Source: Acanthopleura granulata (taxonomy: Eukaryota; Mollusca; Polyplacophora; Chitonida; Chitonidae). From it: DNA of 64,000 nucleotides. Location of the stretch: contig JABBOT010000002.1 of assembly GCA_016165875.1 (NCBI GenBank), positions 33,572,997 to 33,636,996 of the forward strand, in the 5' to 3' direction. Of the stretch, positions 11,701 through 22,900 are shown in pieces (the stretch's first letter is position 1; each line of letters starts with the position of its first letter). Under the pieces are notes generated by a model. The model saw only the letters and a list, made by a program, of their open reading frames with translations, had not been told where the DNA came from and searched no databases. A program made the translations under genes and the position numbers.

Positions 11701-12498
11701 TTATGGTCTGGCCATCCATTTAGAATGAAGGTTTTCACATTCTGTAGTGTCGAATCGAGGTTTGTCTCTCTCAATTTCGGCAATCTTCGGTTCCGAGATT
11801 CGTAAATACTCGACCATGTTGATGGATTTATTCTCAGTTTCGGTTGGGGAGGTGCCTTCGAGCGCCAGGACATCCACCTGATCCTTGGGCTCTTCAGTTG
11901 TAGGCAGGTATGCTCTAGCCAGTGTGTCCGCGACGTATATCTCGTTGCCTTTCCTATTGACGATCGTATAGTCATATTTCTGGAGTGCTAACAGCATGCG
12001 CTGTGGGTGTTTTGGGGCATTCAGCAACGGCTTTTTTTGGATGAATTCTAGAGGCTTATGGTCACTCTGCACTAAGACATGGCGTCCATATAAGTACTGG
12101 TTGAATTTGGTGAATCCAAATAATATGCTCAAGAGTTCTTTTTCGATTTGAGCATAGTTCCGCTCGGTCGAGGTAAGAGCTCGGATTCCGTATGCGACGG
12201 GTTGACCACCTTGAAGGAGTGTAACACCAAGACCGGTTTCAGAAGCATTGGTCTGTAGTATGATGTCTTCCTTCTCATTGTAGTATTTGAGAACTGGGGC
12301 TTCCGTGATGCCTTTCTGGATTTTCTGGAAGCTTAGTCTGAGGGGTTCACGAATATCGGATAGTCCTTTTACAAACTTAGAAAGATAATTGACCACACCA
12401 ATGATACGCTGCACACCTTGCACGTCACTTGGTTTTGGCATCTTCAGGACAGCTTCCACCTTCCTTGGGCCTGGTTTGAGGCCTTCTGCCGAAAGCAC
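11701..12498 (-). pseudogene. RNase H and connection remnant
   Basis: Follows the reverse transcriptase and begins in the gypsy thumb/connection sequence (VLSAEGLKPGP, IIGVVNYLSKFVKGLSDI). The RNase H core has ILQTNASETGLG (the usual catalytic Asp of D-A-S is Asn here), RALTSTERNYAQIEKELLS with the conserved Glu, and VQSDHKPLEFI with the conserved Asp. The first-position Asn may be a decay change. Confidence 0.85.
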
Positions 12499-13175
12499 AT
12501 ATCCGATGAATGATACCTTTCGTTCGTTTAAGTTTTTCAGGGTTTAGGCGAATGTTGTGTTGTCTGCATCTCTCCATCAGTTGAATGAATCGCTTGTCAT
12601 GGTTGTCGTTGGCTTCCTCGTACGTTGATCTCACGGCAGTAACAAGAAGGTCGTCCGTCACCTGAAATGTACCAGGTAACTTCCGAGGGGCTTCATCCAG
12701 ACAATGTTGGAAAATTTCCGCTGCAGGCGAGATACCGAAAGGAAGGCGTAGCCATCTATACCGTCCATATGGGGTTTCGAAAGTGGTGAGATAACTTGAT
12801 TCTTCCTCGAGAGGGATATGCCAATGTCCATTCCTCAGGTCCAACTTTGAAAAAACCTTGGCATTCGTAAGTTCCGGTAGTAAGTCTTCAATAACTGGCA
12901 GAGAATACTGGCTTCGTTTGAGCGCTTTGTTCAGTGGCTTCGGGTCAATGCATATCCTGAGTTTTCCACTCGGCTTATACCAGACTTGACAGGCGTTATT
13001 ACGTTGAGGTTCTCCAGACGGTCCAGTTCAGCTTTCAGTTCTTTTCTGAATGCATGTGGAGTCCTCCGTAATGGTTGTTTGACGGCTGTAACAGCCCTGT
13101 CGATTTCCAGTTTCTGTTTGAGCTGATCTACATCTCCAGAAAAGACATCATTGAAATTTGTAAGAATGTCTTCCT
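12425..13175 (-). pseudogene. Reverse transcriptase remnant
   Basis: The palm is readable at 12844–12425: LDLRNGHWHIPL, TPYGRYRWLRLPFGISPA and the catalytic box VTDDLL (the F/YxDD motif of Ty3/gypsy). The fingers (about 13,175–12,850) are in the same region but interrupted by stops or frame changes, and another shift occurs near 12,430–12,500 before RNase H. The polymerase cannot be read as one frame. Confidence 0.85.
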
Positions 13176-13178
13176 TGG

Positions 13179-13497
13179 TCAGTCTGAGTTGAGTTGAACT
13201 ACAGCATTGTGTTCATCCTCGTTGACATCCAAGATATTTTCATACATCACTTTTAGAGACTTCATTTGTTGTGATGATCGAGATCCAATCAACAGTACTC
13301 GCTGATCCGGTACAACGACAAAATATCCTCTGTATTTCTTAGAATTCTTAGGATTGACAAGTTTGATCTTGGCTCTCCCAAGGACTGTAATGTTTGCAAA
13401 ATTGTACATTCTGAGTTTCACATCACATTTGCGAATTTCAGCATCTTGAGGAAGATCGTGTTGAGAAATCACATTGCAAGCGGCTCCTGAATCCGTC
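13179..13497 (-). pseudogene. Retropepsin-like aspartic protease remnant
   Basis: The frame contains D-S-G-A at about 13493–13482, the catalytic loop of retroviral-type aspartic proteases, followed by hydrophobic beta-strand-like sequence (ITVLGRAKIKL, YFVVVPDQRVLLIG). The position between gag knuckles and reverse transcriptase fits. A stop precedes the polymerase region. Confidence 0.75.
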
Positions 13498-13684
13498 TGG
13501 AACTATTTGGCTTCGCCGCCCAAGTGGAGAGTCGCAGAGATGTTAGTCGAGAGAGGCGAGTCGACCTGTTTTTCCGTAGCAACTTCTACAGTCACCAGAT
13601 CGTCAGCAGTCAGGTTTAGAAGTCAGATTCTTCAGAGCATGTTTCAACTTCATATGCCCTGTGTTTTCCAGATTGCCCTTAGTC

Positions 13685-13800
13685 AGGACATTTAGATGCA
13701 AAACGAGAGAGTTTGCCACAGTTGTTACACGTTTTGCCATAAGCTGGACAGTTTTCCCTTCTAGACAGATGTTTCAGGCCACAGAATTTGCAGTTATACT
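13685..13800 (-). pseudogene. gag zinc-knuckle region
   Basis: The minus strand encodes two Cys-rich knuckles, CKFCGLKH…ENC and CNNCGKLSRFASKC, then a stop. In the second, the position normally held by His is Arg, so it departs from the CX2CX4HX4C pattern. This is typical of nucleocapsid zinc knuckles in gypsy elements, in decayed form. Confidence 0.7.
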
Positions 13801-13959
13801 TCAGTTGTGCTGACTGGAGTTACTCTTCGCAGACTGCTTTCGAGAATTTTGATCTTCACGAGACTTCTTGGCAGATTTCTTCAAGTAAGAGATATCCTCG
13901 TGCTTTCCAGTCATAGCTTTGACCTGAGCTCGACACACGTCGATACATTTTTTAGAGTA

Positions 13960-14504
13960 AGTTCAGATTCCTGTCAGAGCTTGTTTCGTACACTCTTGTC
14001 TCGCACGCCACACACAATTCTGTCTGATCAGTTCATCATTTAGATCACGAAAGTTACAAGTGCGTGCTAGGGCTCTAAGGTTAGTAGCATAAGTGTCAAT
14101 GGAATGCGTTTCCTCTTGCACAAAGTTGTTGAACATATGCCGTTCATACATGAGATTGGTTTCTCCTAAGCAATGTCTTTCCATGAGTCGAAGAATAGCA
14201 TCCATGTTCTGGCGAGCTTCCTCGTTTTCAAAGGGTAAACCATTCAAAACTCCCACGGCATCAGGACCAATACAGGTAATGTTGCAACACGGAATTTGTT
14301 GTCTTGATCCACTAAGTTATTGACAATTTCGTACAAGTCCCATACTTGTCTCCACATCTTCCAGTTATGACCTAAATTGCCACTCACATTCAGTTTGTGG
14401 GGAAGGTGCACATTACTGTGGAATCTAGGAAAGACAGGAGCCTCGGCCATATTGAGGGTAGGGGTAAAGAGACACAACAATTTGCAGCAGTAACTATCAG
14501 TCAC
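13960..14504 (-). pseudogene. gag remnant of the LTR element
   Basis: Two overlapping minus-strand frames (14504–14244 and 14256–13963) together look like a gypsy Gag: an N-terminal stretch with NWKMWRQVWDLYE, then a segment with FENEEARQNMDAIL and a helix-rich part containing HSIDTYATNLRALA. The frame changes near 14,250, so the gene is broken. A zinc-knuckle region follows downstream. Confidence 0.75.
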
Positions 14505-15224
14505 AAGCGCACAGTGAAAAATAACTGTAGCAGTCTTTGCAATTATTTCGTAAATTTCTTTACACCATACTGTTTATCGCAAACAGTAGACTTCACAGTA
14601 ATTTAGCCCTCAGTACTCGAGGAACAGTGCAGTAATTGCAACAGACGCTGTGTGTAACTTCACTAATTTGCCATCAGTTTTACTGTGATCCAAAAGAGTT
14701 TCAGTCGAAAAAAATTTTTTCCTACACTGCAAAATGTGGTCGCAATAGGCTTCCATAGAAATTTAACTCGAGGGCAGTTTCACATTTGTACATTAAGTAA
14801 ATCTACTTATTCATGAGAATAGTTTAGTTATTTTCCAGTAGTGAATACCGAAAGAGTGTATAGAACAGAATTACATTAACATCACCAGCAGAAAGATGTG
14901 CCGAAGAATGGTCCACTTTCAACTATACAGCATTCCGCAACAATCCACCGTAGATTCCGGCTCCAGAAGTGTTCAAACTCCAGAATTTCAGGTGCAATAG
15001 CGCAGAAAATTGCTTAGAGATAGTAGGTGACAAAAAAAGTCTGTTTGTCGCAAAGAGTCCACGTAAAGTAAAGAAATCATCAGAAATTCAGCAACCGGTC
15101 CAGTGGGCCTGCCTCCCAAGCGCGGCGGGAAAATCGGAAGAACAGATCACTCCGGAGACGGATCGTAGAGAGTAAACTTACTGTTTCAGTACAGATGACA
15201 GAAGAGTTTTGGGTCATGGGCTGA

Positions 15225-15241
15225 GACCGCTTCTGACACCA
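15225..15241 (-). other. Primer-binding site of the LTR element
   Basis: Directly inside the 5' LTR the minus strand reads TGGTGTCAGAAGCGGTC. It starts with TGG, the complement of a tRNA 3' CCA end, as expected for priming reverse transcription. TGGTGTCAGAAG is a form I know from Mag-like gypsy elements. Confidence 0.8.
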
Positions 15242-15382
15242 TGTTGTGTTTGATCATTAGATGAGGATTAGAAGACCAACACAAGATGTAGTAGATGCAC
15301 GGTAGGCCTGTATAGGGAGCCTCACATAGCGGACAGAACCGACTGGTGACGTCACAGGTAGCTGCGTAAACATATTGTAACA
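15242..15382 (-). repeat. 5' LTR (right copy), about 141 bp
   Basis: The left edge TGTTGTG abuts the primer-binding site and the right edge ends TGTAACA, giving TG…CA termini and short inverted ends. The right edge is followed by AACTT, matching the pentamer left of the other LTR. Some 141 bp is short for a gypsy LTR. Confidence 0.75.
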
Positions 15383-15387
15383 AACTT

Positions 15388-15964
15388 CAAGGGTTTTTAA
15401 GGGGCCCTAGATGGCTCTGTTGTCTACGACGGTCGTGCTGAAAACCACTAGCTCGTAAGCATTTAGATGCCCTATTCGATTCCAGCAAGGAGTGGCTTCG
15501 CTGGTGTTTTATCTTGCGGTTGTCAGGTATATGCTTGGCAAGATGCGGTGAATGGTCTCACGAAAAGAGATTGTGTACGCACTTACATAGAAGCAAGGGT
15601 ATCATCTAATTAGGGGTTCTTCGTTATTTGCACAGCCTTTTGTTACGTGTAATCCAGTCATAATTAATCAAACATGACAAGCATTTTGACAGTCCTTAAA
15701 GAGTCTTTTCTGTCGGTCACTGATATTCTTTATGTTCAGCATAATTGTGAGCAAGAAGATGTTAATTCTGATTGACAGTTCATCAGTATGAGTTGCCAGC
15801 GGGCACGCCCCCTTCTGCCTTCCATAAAATTGACGAGACCAATGTATTAAACAACATTCAAATAAATGATTTCCCACACAAATTAACAGGTATGCCTGAG
15901 TAGAACACCCGTCATGGCATATATCACATATGGCACTTAGTCCTACATGAACTCCAATGTCGCT
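15388..15964. other. Intergenic, no gene seen
   Basis: Sequence between the LTR element and the palindrome. Short open frames only, with no recognisable protein or RNA. Confidence 0.5.
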
Positions 15965-16455
15965 CCGATATTTGGATGTCGCAATACCAATGGAAGACAA
16001 CCTTCCATTCAGTTTCCTGGGAGTAGTGCCATAGTTCTGCGGCCTCGCAACTCAGCCGCTTATCTTATGTCTCCTGCAAAAGTACAGACACTCGTGAACA
16101 AGCGCGCTACAATTTCAGCGGTCTCACCTTCAGTATTTAGGAGCTGACCGGCCTAGAAGCTCATCGTTCTATGTTAAAACAAAGACGACGCCATGTTTAT
16201 GGCGGACTTCTGTTTATAAAACATGGCATCGTTTTTGTTTTAACATAGAACGATGAGCTTCTAGGCCGGTCAGCTCCTAACTAATGACGGTGAGACCACC
16301 GAAATTGTAGCGCGCATATTTGCAAGTGTCTGTACTTTTGCAGGAGACATAAGATAAGTGGCTGAGTTGCGAGGCGGCAGAACTATGGCACTACTCCCAG
16401 GAAATTAAATAGAAGGTTTTATGACTCCAGTGGTGTAGTGACATCCAAATATGGG
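15965..16455. mobile_element. Long inverted repeat (foldback element or MITE-like palindrome)
   Basis: Two arms of about 234 and 237 bp face each other around a loop of about 20 nt (about 16,199–16,218). The arms share a perfect 40-nt block at 16,141–16,180 and 16,237–16,276, and are alike over their whole length with scattered mismatches and small gaps. Both outer ends carry an ATATTTGGATGTC-like end or its complement. No open frame for a transposase is inside. A non-autonomous foldback transposon is the simplest reading. The transcript of either strand would form a long hairpin. It ends about 500 bp before the start codon of the ependymin-related gene. Confidence 0.85.
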
Positions 16456-16954
16456 ACCGGCTATATGGCACCCAACATTGCTGCAATATATAGTTCTATT
16501 TACTTTCGGCAAACGGTTACTTAATATGGCCTATGGCCTGGTGCTAAGTCGAGAGAGAGAGAGAGTGCCAAAATTGCAAAAGAGACTGAACCCAATGGCG
16601 ATATGGCCTACTCTCCTTTACATGATGAATTCCAAGCGAGGTACTGCCGATGTTAAAATCTTACAGGTATTTGATTTTTCTGATTTGAGCCAGTTTTGGG
16701 GCTCACCCTTTGTCTCCCGTTTATGGAAGGCAGTGACTGAAAATAAAAAACCTGCTTATGTTGTAACACGTGCTTTACAGGGGATCCATGTGTATCCAGA
16801 TGCAGTTTGCTGGCTGTCGGGGTATTTTTGTATGTTTGTAAGATAAGAGAGGAGTTTGTCTTTCTGAGTGCCTGGAGAGAACATGTGGCTGCATGTATAT
16901 ACGTGTCGACGAGCACCTGCCCCATTCACTTCGCTGAGAACAACTCCCGTGGAC
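16456..16954 (+). promoter_or_regulatory. Upstream region of the ependymin-related gene
   Basis: About 500 bp between the palindrome and the ATG at 16955. An open frame crosses it but has no family likeness, so I treat it as promoter plus 5' UTR. A GA run is at about 16,548–16,565. A TATATA element near 16,488 is too far to assign without transcript data. Confidence 0.35.
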
Positions 16955-19900
16955 ATGTCGGCACTCCTATATCTGGCTGGTCTGGTAGCCCTGGCTGGGG
17001 CCGTGTCCCCTCCCGAGCCGAAGGTCATATGCTGTGAGCCCGGTCAGTATTCTGGGCAGATCGGGGTCTACACAGTCACAGCCACCCCGGGGCACGCCAC
17101 CGCCTCCAGTACCTCCGTTGGAAAGTATGTATGCCAGTTTTAGGAACATTTTATAAAAATATGTTCTTGGCTTCTCCGTTATATCCATACAGCCTTTTCA
17201 TAATGTAATGGCTACGAGCTTTTGAAACTCAGTGTGATTCATTTTAACGTACCAGTACCTATAGAATGTTTAACGCAAAATATGTACCGATCTCGGCACG
17301 CCAAAGTATCCAACCACAATGATGCTGATTGTTATTAATTGAATAGTGGAAATAAACTTGTTCGTCAATGTTTTCCTAAATGATATACATATTATGCTTG
17401 TTATCTTTGAATCAATTAAATGTCTTTGGTCTGCACTTGTACGCACACCGCTTGATCATCTAATCGTTATGTAACTGACAAAGAATGTTTAATTAGCACA
17501 ACTGACATTTAAATGATGGCCAACTCACTCATTTTATACACCTTACAACATCTAAACATAAGCGAAATTGTTAAACCTTTTCAGCTTTTCCATGGACTTT
17601 CAGAATGGAAGAACATATTCCAAGGAATACGTGTTTGAAAATGAATTCATTGTTCTTCAAGATTTCAACAAGGTGAGCTTTGCTGGTTTTGAGCACTGAT
17701 TGTTTCTTCATACACACATATGCTTTGATGTGTGGTGGTTGGCTACAGACAAAACTGTACACTGCATATCTGTCTTGCCATATGAGTACCAATATTACGG
17801 TTTAATATTTTTCTTAACTAATTTTGAAAAATAGTGTGCTGAGTGGGACAATAATGTCATATGTATTTTGTACATATTTTGTATATTAGCCGTGTATGTA
17901 CATGAGTGCGCCCACACAATGGCAGATATGAATTCCTTTAGCTTGAACGTGGTAAGACTCGAAATTTTCGTACCTTTTACGTCAAGCGCTTGACATGATA
18001 AAAGGCCACGATGAAGGCTATAACTAGTCTTCTGGTGATTTATCAACATTCCTGCCCAGATCCTTGATCGTATTTATAATGTTCCCAGGTTGGACCAATA
18101 TATGTAAGTCCTGGGAGAATTTGATATAACAGGCTGTACCGAATGACTGGGAGCAGCACACAAGGATAACATCCAGACCGAAAATATGGTGCTGTCAAAT
18201 TAGCACGAAGCCTTATCTCCAATAACTCACATCAGATGGCGATTTTCACAGAATCTAAACCGTACACCACCACAAATATAATGTATATAGGCTTTACTGA
18301 CCACTTCCCATAAAGTAAAACATCCACGCCTTTCTGTTTTGGCCTGCATGATCATATAAAAGCAGCTAAGGCGGACTTTGTGTCACAAAATTAAAAAAAA
18401 AAAACAAAGCATGTATAAAAGAATTCTGAAAGGGTCATGTGAGTGCCTGTCAAAGCGAACAACGTCAAAGCTTTGTTATAAAGTTACGACAGTAGGGCCT
18501 ATGGACACCGGACACATCGTGAATCTTTGGAGGATTCTCTATTTGTAAACGGTTATTCCATCTTAGGGTGTTCGAGCCTTTTTCACAAGGCAGTTGTTTC
18601 CAGACGTTTTGAGGTTCTGGTTCCGTCTCGCTCCGTCAGTTTCCCTCTTGAATGTGATGCCAATTCTGCCGCACACACACACACACGCGAGAGCGCGCAC
18701 ACGCACGCACACGCATGAAATCAGTCGAAGACAGAAGGAACGCTACACTTGACCAGGTGCATGGTTCTGAAGTGTTCAAGAACCTCAAGTTATAGTTGTC
18801 TCCACTGTCACAAATTTTATAACTGTCGGAAGGGTAAGATACATAACATGTAAGCAGCTGGACTTTATATTGAATGCCTAGATGAATGGACCTCGCATGC
18901 ATATGCGACATGAATGATTCCTGAAAACTCGACCCACGAAAACCTACCGCCTTCGCACAAGTGAAATAACCCTTGAGTATGCATGGGGATAAGGAAAAAT
19001 CAAATGAATAATATAAAATCAAAGAATATGTACAGAAGGGACATTTTAAAGAAAATACTACTGTAACTTCTGTTCCTGTTTTCACTTTGCAGGGGTTGTA
19101 CTGGACAGTAGTCAACGGCAATTGCACAACGTACAAGCTTCCAAACCAACATGCCCAAAAGTGCTTCTTAGGTAAGACGTCTGTGATTATTGACAAGTTG
19201 ATTACTAAGGCTAAGCTCGGATCAGGTGTATGAAACCTCTGCTGACCACGTCTTCGACCTCCGGGGTGGCATGTTCGAATCGTCATACTGCTTAGTCGCC
19301 TGTGGTGTTACCTCTCTTTCTCTTGAGCTTGGCAAACGGTCTTTCCACTTTCGTCACTTAATGTGTTGAATCAACCACTTTTGGTATAGGTGTACAATTT
19401 TTGAATTCCACAATAGTGTTCTGAAGTTTCGCCAGTTAACCAGCCGAACTTTCCATGCATTTGTAGAGGATGAGTACATCCCGGTGCCACTCACCCTGGG
19501 GGACAATATTCCTGTGAACGTGTTCAGGGAGTTCAACCCTCTGCGGCCGGACTTAGAGATTAGCTCAGTGGTGCGGGCCTCTGACTGTGTGCCCCTCATC
19601 GAGACTACTAACTCCAGAACAGGTGAGGCCATTAATTCTAGAAAAGGTGGGACAACTTATCCTGGAACATGTGAGAACACTTACTCTATAACACACGAGT
19701 ACACTAACTCTAGAACTCGTGAGAATACCAATCCTAAAACAGGTGAGACCAACATTTGAAGCAACTAACACCAGAACAGGTGAGACCACTAGCTCCATAA
19801 CAGGTGAGACCATTAATTTCAGAACAGGTGAGACCATCAACTGAAGATTAGATGTCAGGCCACTAACTCAGACCAGGTGAGACCACTGACTCCAGAACAG

Positions 19901-22900
19901 GTGAGGCCCATACACTAACTCCAGAACACCAATATCCCAACAACCTGGAAGCAATTTGACAGTTCCGATGAACACTGATAATTCGGCTTGGCAAATCCTG
20001 TCTGGTCTGAGAAGAGACCAAATATAAAATCTTTTTGCTTCGACCATGCGTATGCTATGAAAAAATCATATGAACAAATAATGTCAATAAAACGATGTTG
20101 GCTTATAAGGCTTAATTAAACGCCTATAGTACGTACATGTTGAAGGTAAAGTAGGTCACTGATTAGAAGGCTCTGTTTGATGTTAATGTACACTACATTT
20201 TCGTTGATTACAGGTGTAACTACGATTGTGACGACAGTTCTGTACCTGAACCTAACCATGAGTGTCCCCGACACGTCCGTATTTTCCATCCCCGCAGACT
20301 GCCCCACCGAGGCCATTGACACTGGGTCAGGAAATGATGGACACGTAAGCTATACCTTTCATGACACTCCATAGGCCACTTCCATCTGTCTTCTTGTTTC
20401 AGAGTATATCTTCTTTCCATCCGATCTGAGCTCTTCTGATTCTCGAAACTCTTCTAAGCCTTCTTAAACGAAGTTGGAATTAATAGGCGGAAGAACTTCC
20501 AGATTCCAGAGGCTGCAAATCGAAACGGCCTCCTGAATTTCAGTACATTCTGATGACCAAAGTCTTTTCTATCCTGTTGTTTGACTGATGACAATAGTTT
20601 TGGGCTCAACGTAAAACTCCAACTCATTGGGACATCGTCTTGACCTATTTGCAATGATTTATAATTTGTCAAATGTGTGCTCATGGTCTGTTGAAGGCTG
20701 TGCTATGGTGATATCATAAACGATAGCGTCACCGCGACGCTACATCGAGATGAAGTTACAATGAAGCAACCTCCCGACAGTCTGTCAGTCTAAACTTAGA
20801 GGCAAATCTACTCCTACGTCAAGACTTTGAGATTCGGCCATTCCCGATGTGAACACGGAGATAGGCAAAGTGGGTTACGATTGGACAATCTGGTCAAGTA
20901 TGGTCAAATACCGTCTGGTCAAGCAAGGGGTTAACGCACAAGTGATATTCTGAAGCCTCGATACAAACGTCGAAATGCACACTGCGTGGAAGGTGACAAA
21001 CACAGATTGTCGGGAGAGCGAAACTGGACCTGGCTATTTATAATTGCCCCGACTAACTACCCGACAGCTTTAGACACGGATTATAGGACGTTCCAGGCCT
21101 AGAATCTCCGGGGACCTCTGGGAACCTTAATTGTATAAATAAATCACTTCAGACAGATTCTGCATCGGCCGTTTCTGAAAATTAGGTGACGATGTTGATG
21201 GTTTAGCATTGGCTGTTTGCATAGGCCTACTGTGCGACTGCAATATCTAGTTTTCTTCTTAGACTCCCTCCCTAACCCTTCCCTCCACAAGCCCCCCCCC
21301 CTCCCGATCCAAGAAAATGTCCAACTATAAATAAGCAAATACATTTATATACATTCTTAAGTTCACTTTACACACATACTTCTACTTTGTTGTATAGATT
21401 CATATCATAAAACACCATGTTACCAATCTTTGAACTGTTTTTTTACAAATTCAACAGTCAAAAATATGTGGCCATTAAAACTTGGCATACACAAAAGCTC
21501 GAAACCCAACTCAACTCAGCTCCACCGCTGCGTCGGGGTATAGCACAATAACGACGCGACTCAATTAGAGTTGTAACCCAGCCGTTATGTGCAGCATGGG
21601 TTGAGATGAGATGTAGCCCACCCGTGATGTGTATAGGCCTGGGCCTATGCCGGTCAGTTTTGAAGTCGTATGTCAATCGGAGACTGGGACCTACTCCTTA
21701 CCACCGTTGGGTTGAGATGAGATGTAGCCCACCCGTTATGTGTATAAGCCTGGGCCTATGCCGGTCAATTTTGAAGTCGTATGTCAATCGGAGACTGGGA
21801 CCTACTCCTTACCACCTTTGGGTTGAGATGAGATGTAGCCCACCCTCAAGTCGTATGTCAATCGGAGACTGGGACCTACCCCTTACGACCATTGGGTTGA
21901 GATGAGATGTAGCCAACCCTCAAGTCGTATGTCAATCGGAGACTGGGACCTACTCCTTACCACCTTTGGGTTGAGATGAGATGTAGCCCACCCTCAAGTC
22001 GTATGTCAATCGGAGACTGCGACCTACGCCTTACGACCATTGGGTTGAGATGAGATGTAGCCCACCCTCAAGTCGTATGTCAATCGGAGACTGGGACATA
22101 CTCCTTACCACCTTTGGGTTGAGATGAGATGTAGCCCACCCTCAAGTCGTATGTCAATCGGAGACTGCGACCTACGCCTTACGACCATTGGGTTGAGATG
22201 AGATGTAGCCCACCCTCAAGTCGTATGTCAATCGGAGACTGGGACATACTCCTTACCACCTTTGGGTTGAGATGAGATGTAGCCCACCCTCAAGTCATAT
22301 GTCAATCGGAGACTGGGACCTACGCCTTACGACCATTGGGTTGAGATGAGATGTAGCCCACCCTCAAGTCGTATGTCAATCGGAGACTGGGACCTACGCC
22401 TTACGACCATTGGGTTGAGATGAGATGTAGCCAACCCTCAAGTCGTATGTCAATCGGAGAATGGGACCTACTCCTTACAACCTTTGGATTGAGATGAAAT
22501 GTAGGCCTTGGCCTATGCCAGTCACATCTGAAGTCGCACGTAAATCGGAGAATGGGGCCAACTGAGTTGAGTTGAGCTCATTCACCAAAGACGCAACTCA
22601 ACTGGTTGTATGGAATTGGCCCCTGTCACTCATGACCCATACGATTTGGGAATTAACACACGTAACGGCTGCAATACATCTCCAGTTGAGTCGCCTGATT
22701 ATTTCGCACACACGAGCGCTTACACGACTCGATGCAACGGTCGGGTTGAGTTTGATTGGGTCTAAAACTAGGCATACACGAGGGCTTAAAGATGCGACTC
22801 AACTCGACCGGTCGCACGCAGCTGGTCTCAGTCACCGATGGAATACGACTGAAAAAGAAACGACTTACACGTAACGATTGGAATAAACCTAAGACAGAGT

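Larger units (their letters stand above)
10138..15382 (-). mobile_element. Ty3/gypsy-class LTR retrotransposon, decayed
   Basis: An old LTR element in minus orientation. Reading from 15.4 kb leftwards the order is LTR, primer-binding site, gag, CCHC-like knuckles, protease, reverse transcriptase, RNase H, integrase, LTR. RNase H before integrase is the Ty3/gypsy order. The element begins TGTT and ends AACA and is flanked by the identical pentamer AACTT at 10133–10137 and 15383–15387, read as a target-site duplication. The coding region is broken by several frameshifts and stops, so it looks inactive. Its internal region has a somewhat higher G+C content than the surrounding DNA. Confidence 0.9.

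Noticed and set aside
16451..16846. Open frame of 131 codons upstream of the ependymin-related gene
   Set aside because: It starts in the palindrome end, has no recognisable domain, and does not join the downstream exons.
21606..21905. Repetitive open frame (MRCSPPVMC repeats)
   Set aside because: It is a by-product of the 111-bp satellite units and is broken by the 74-bp units, whose length is not a multiple of three.
21601..22560. CRISPR-like array
   Set aside because: Units are contiguous and similar along their whole length, with no unique spacers; this is a eukaryotic satellite-type array.
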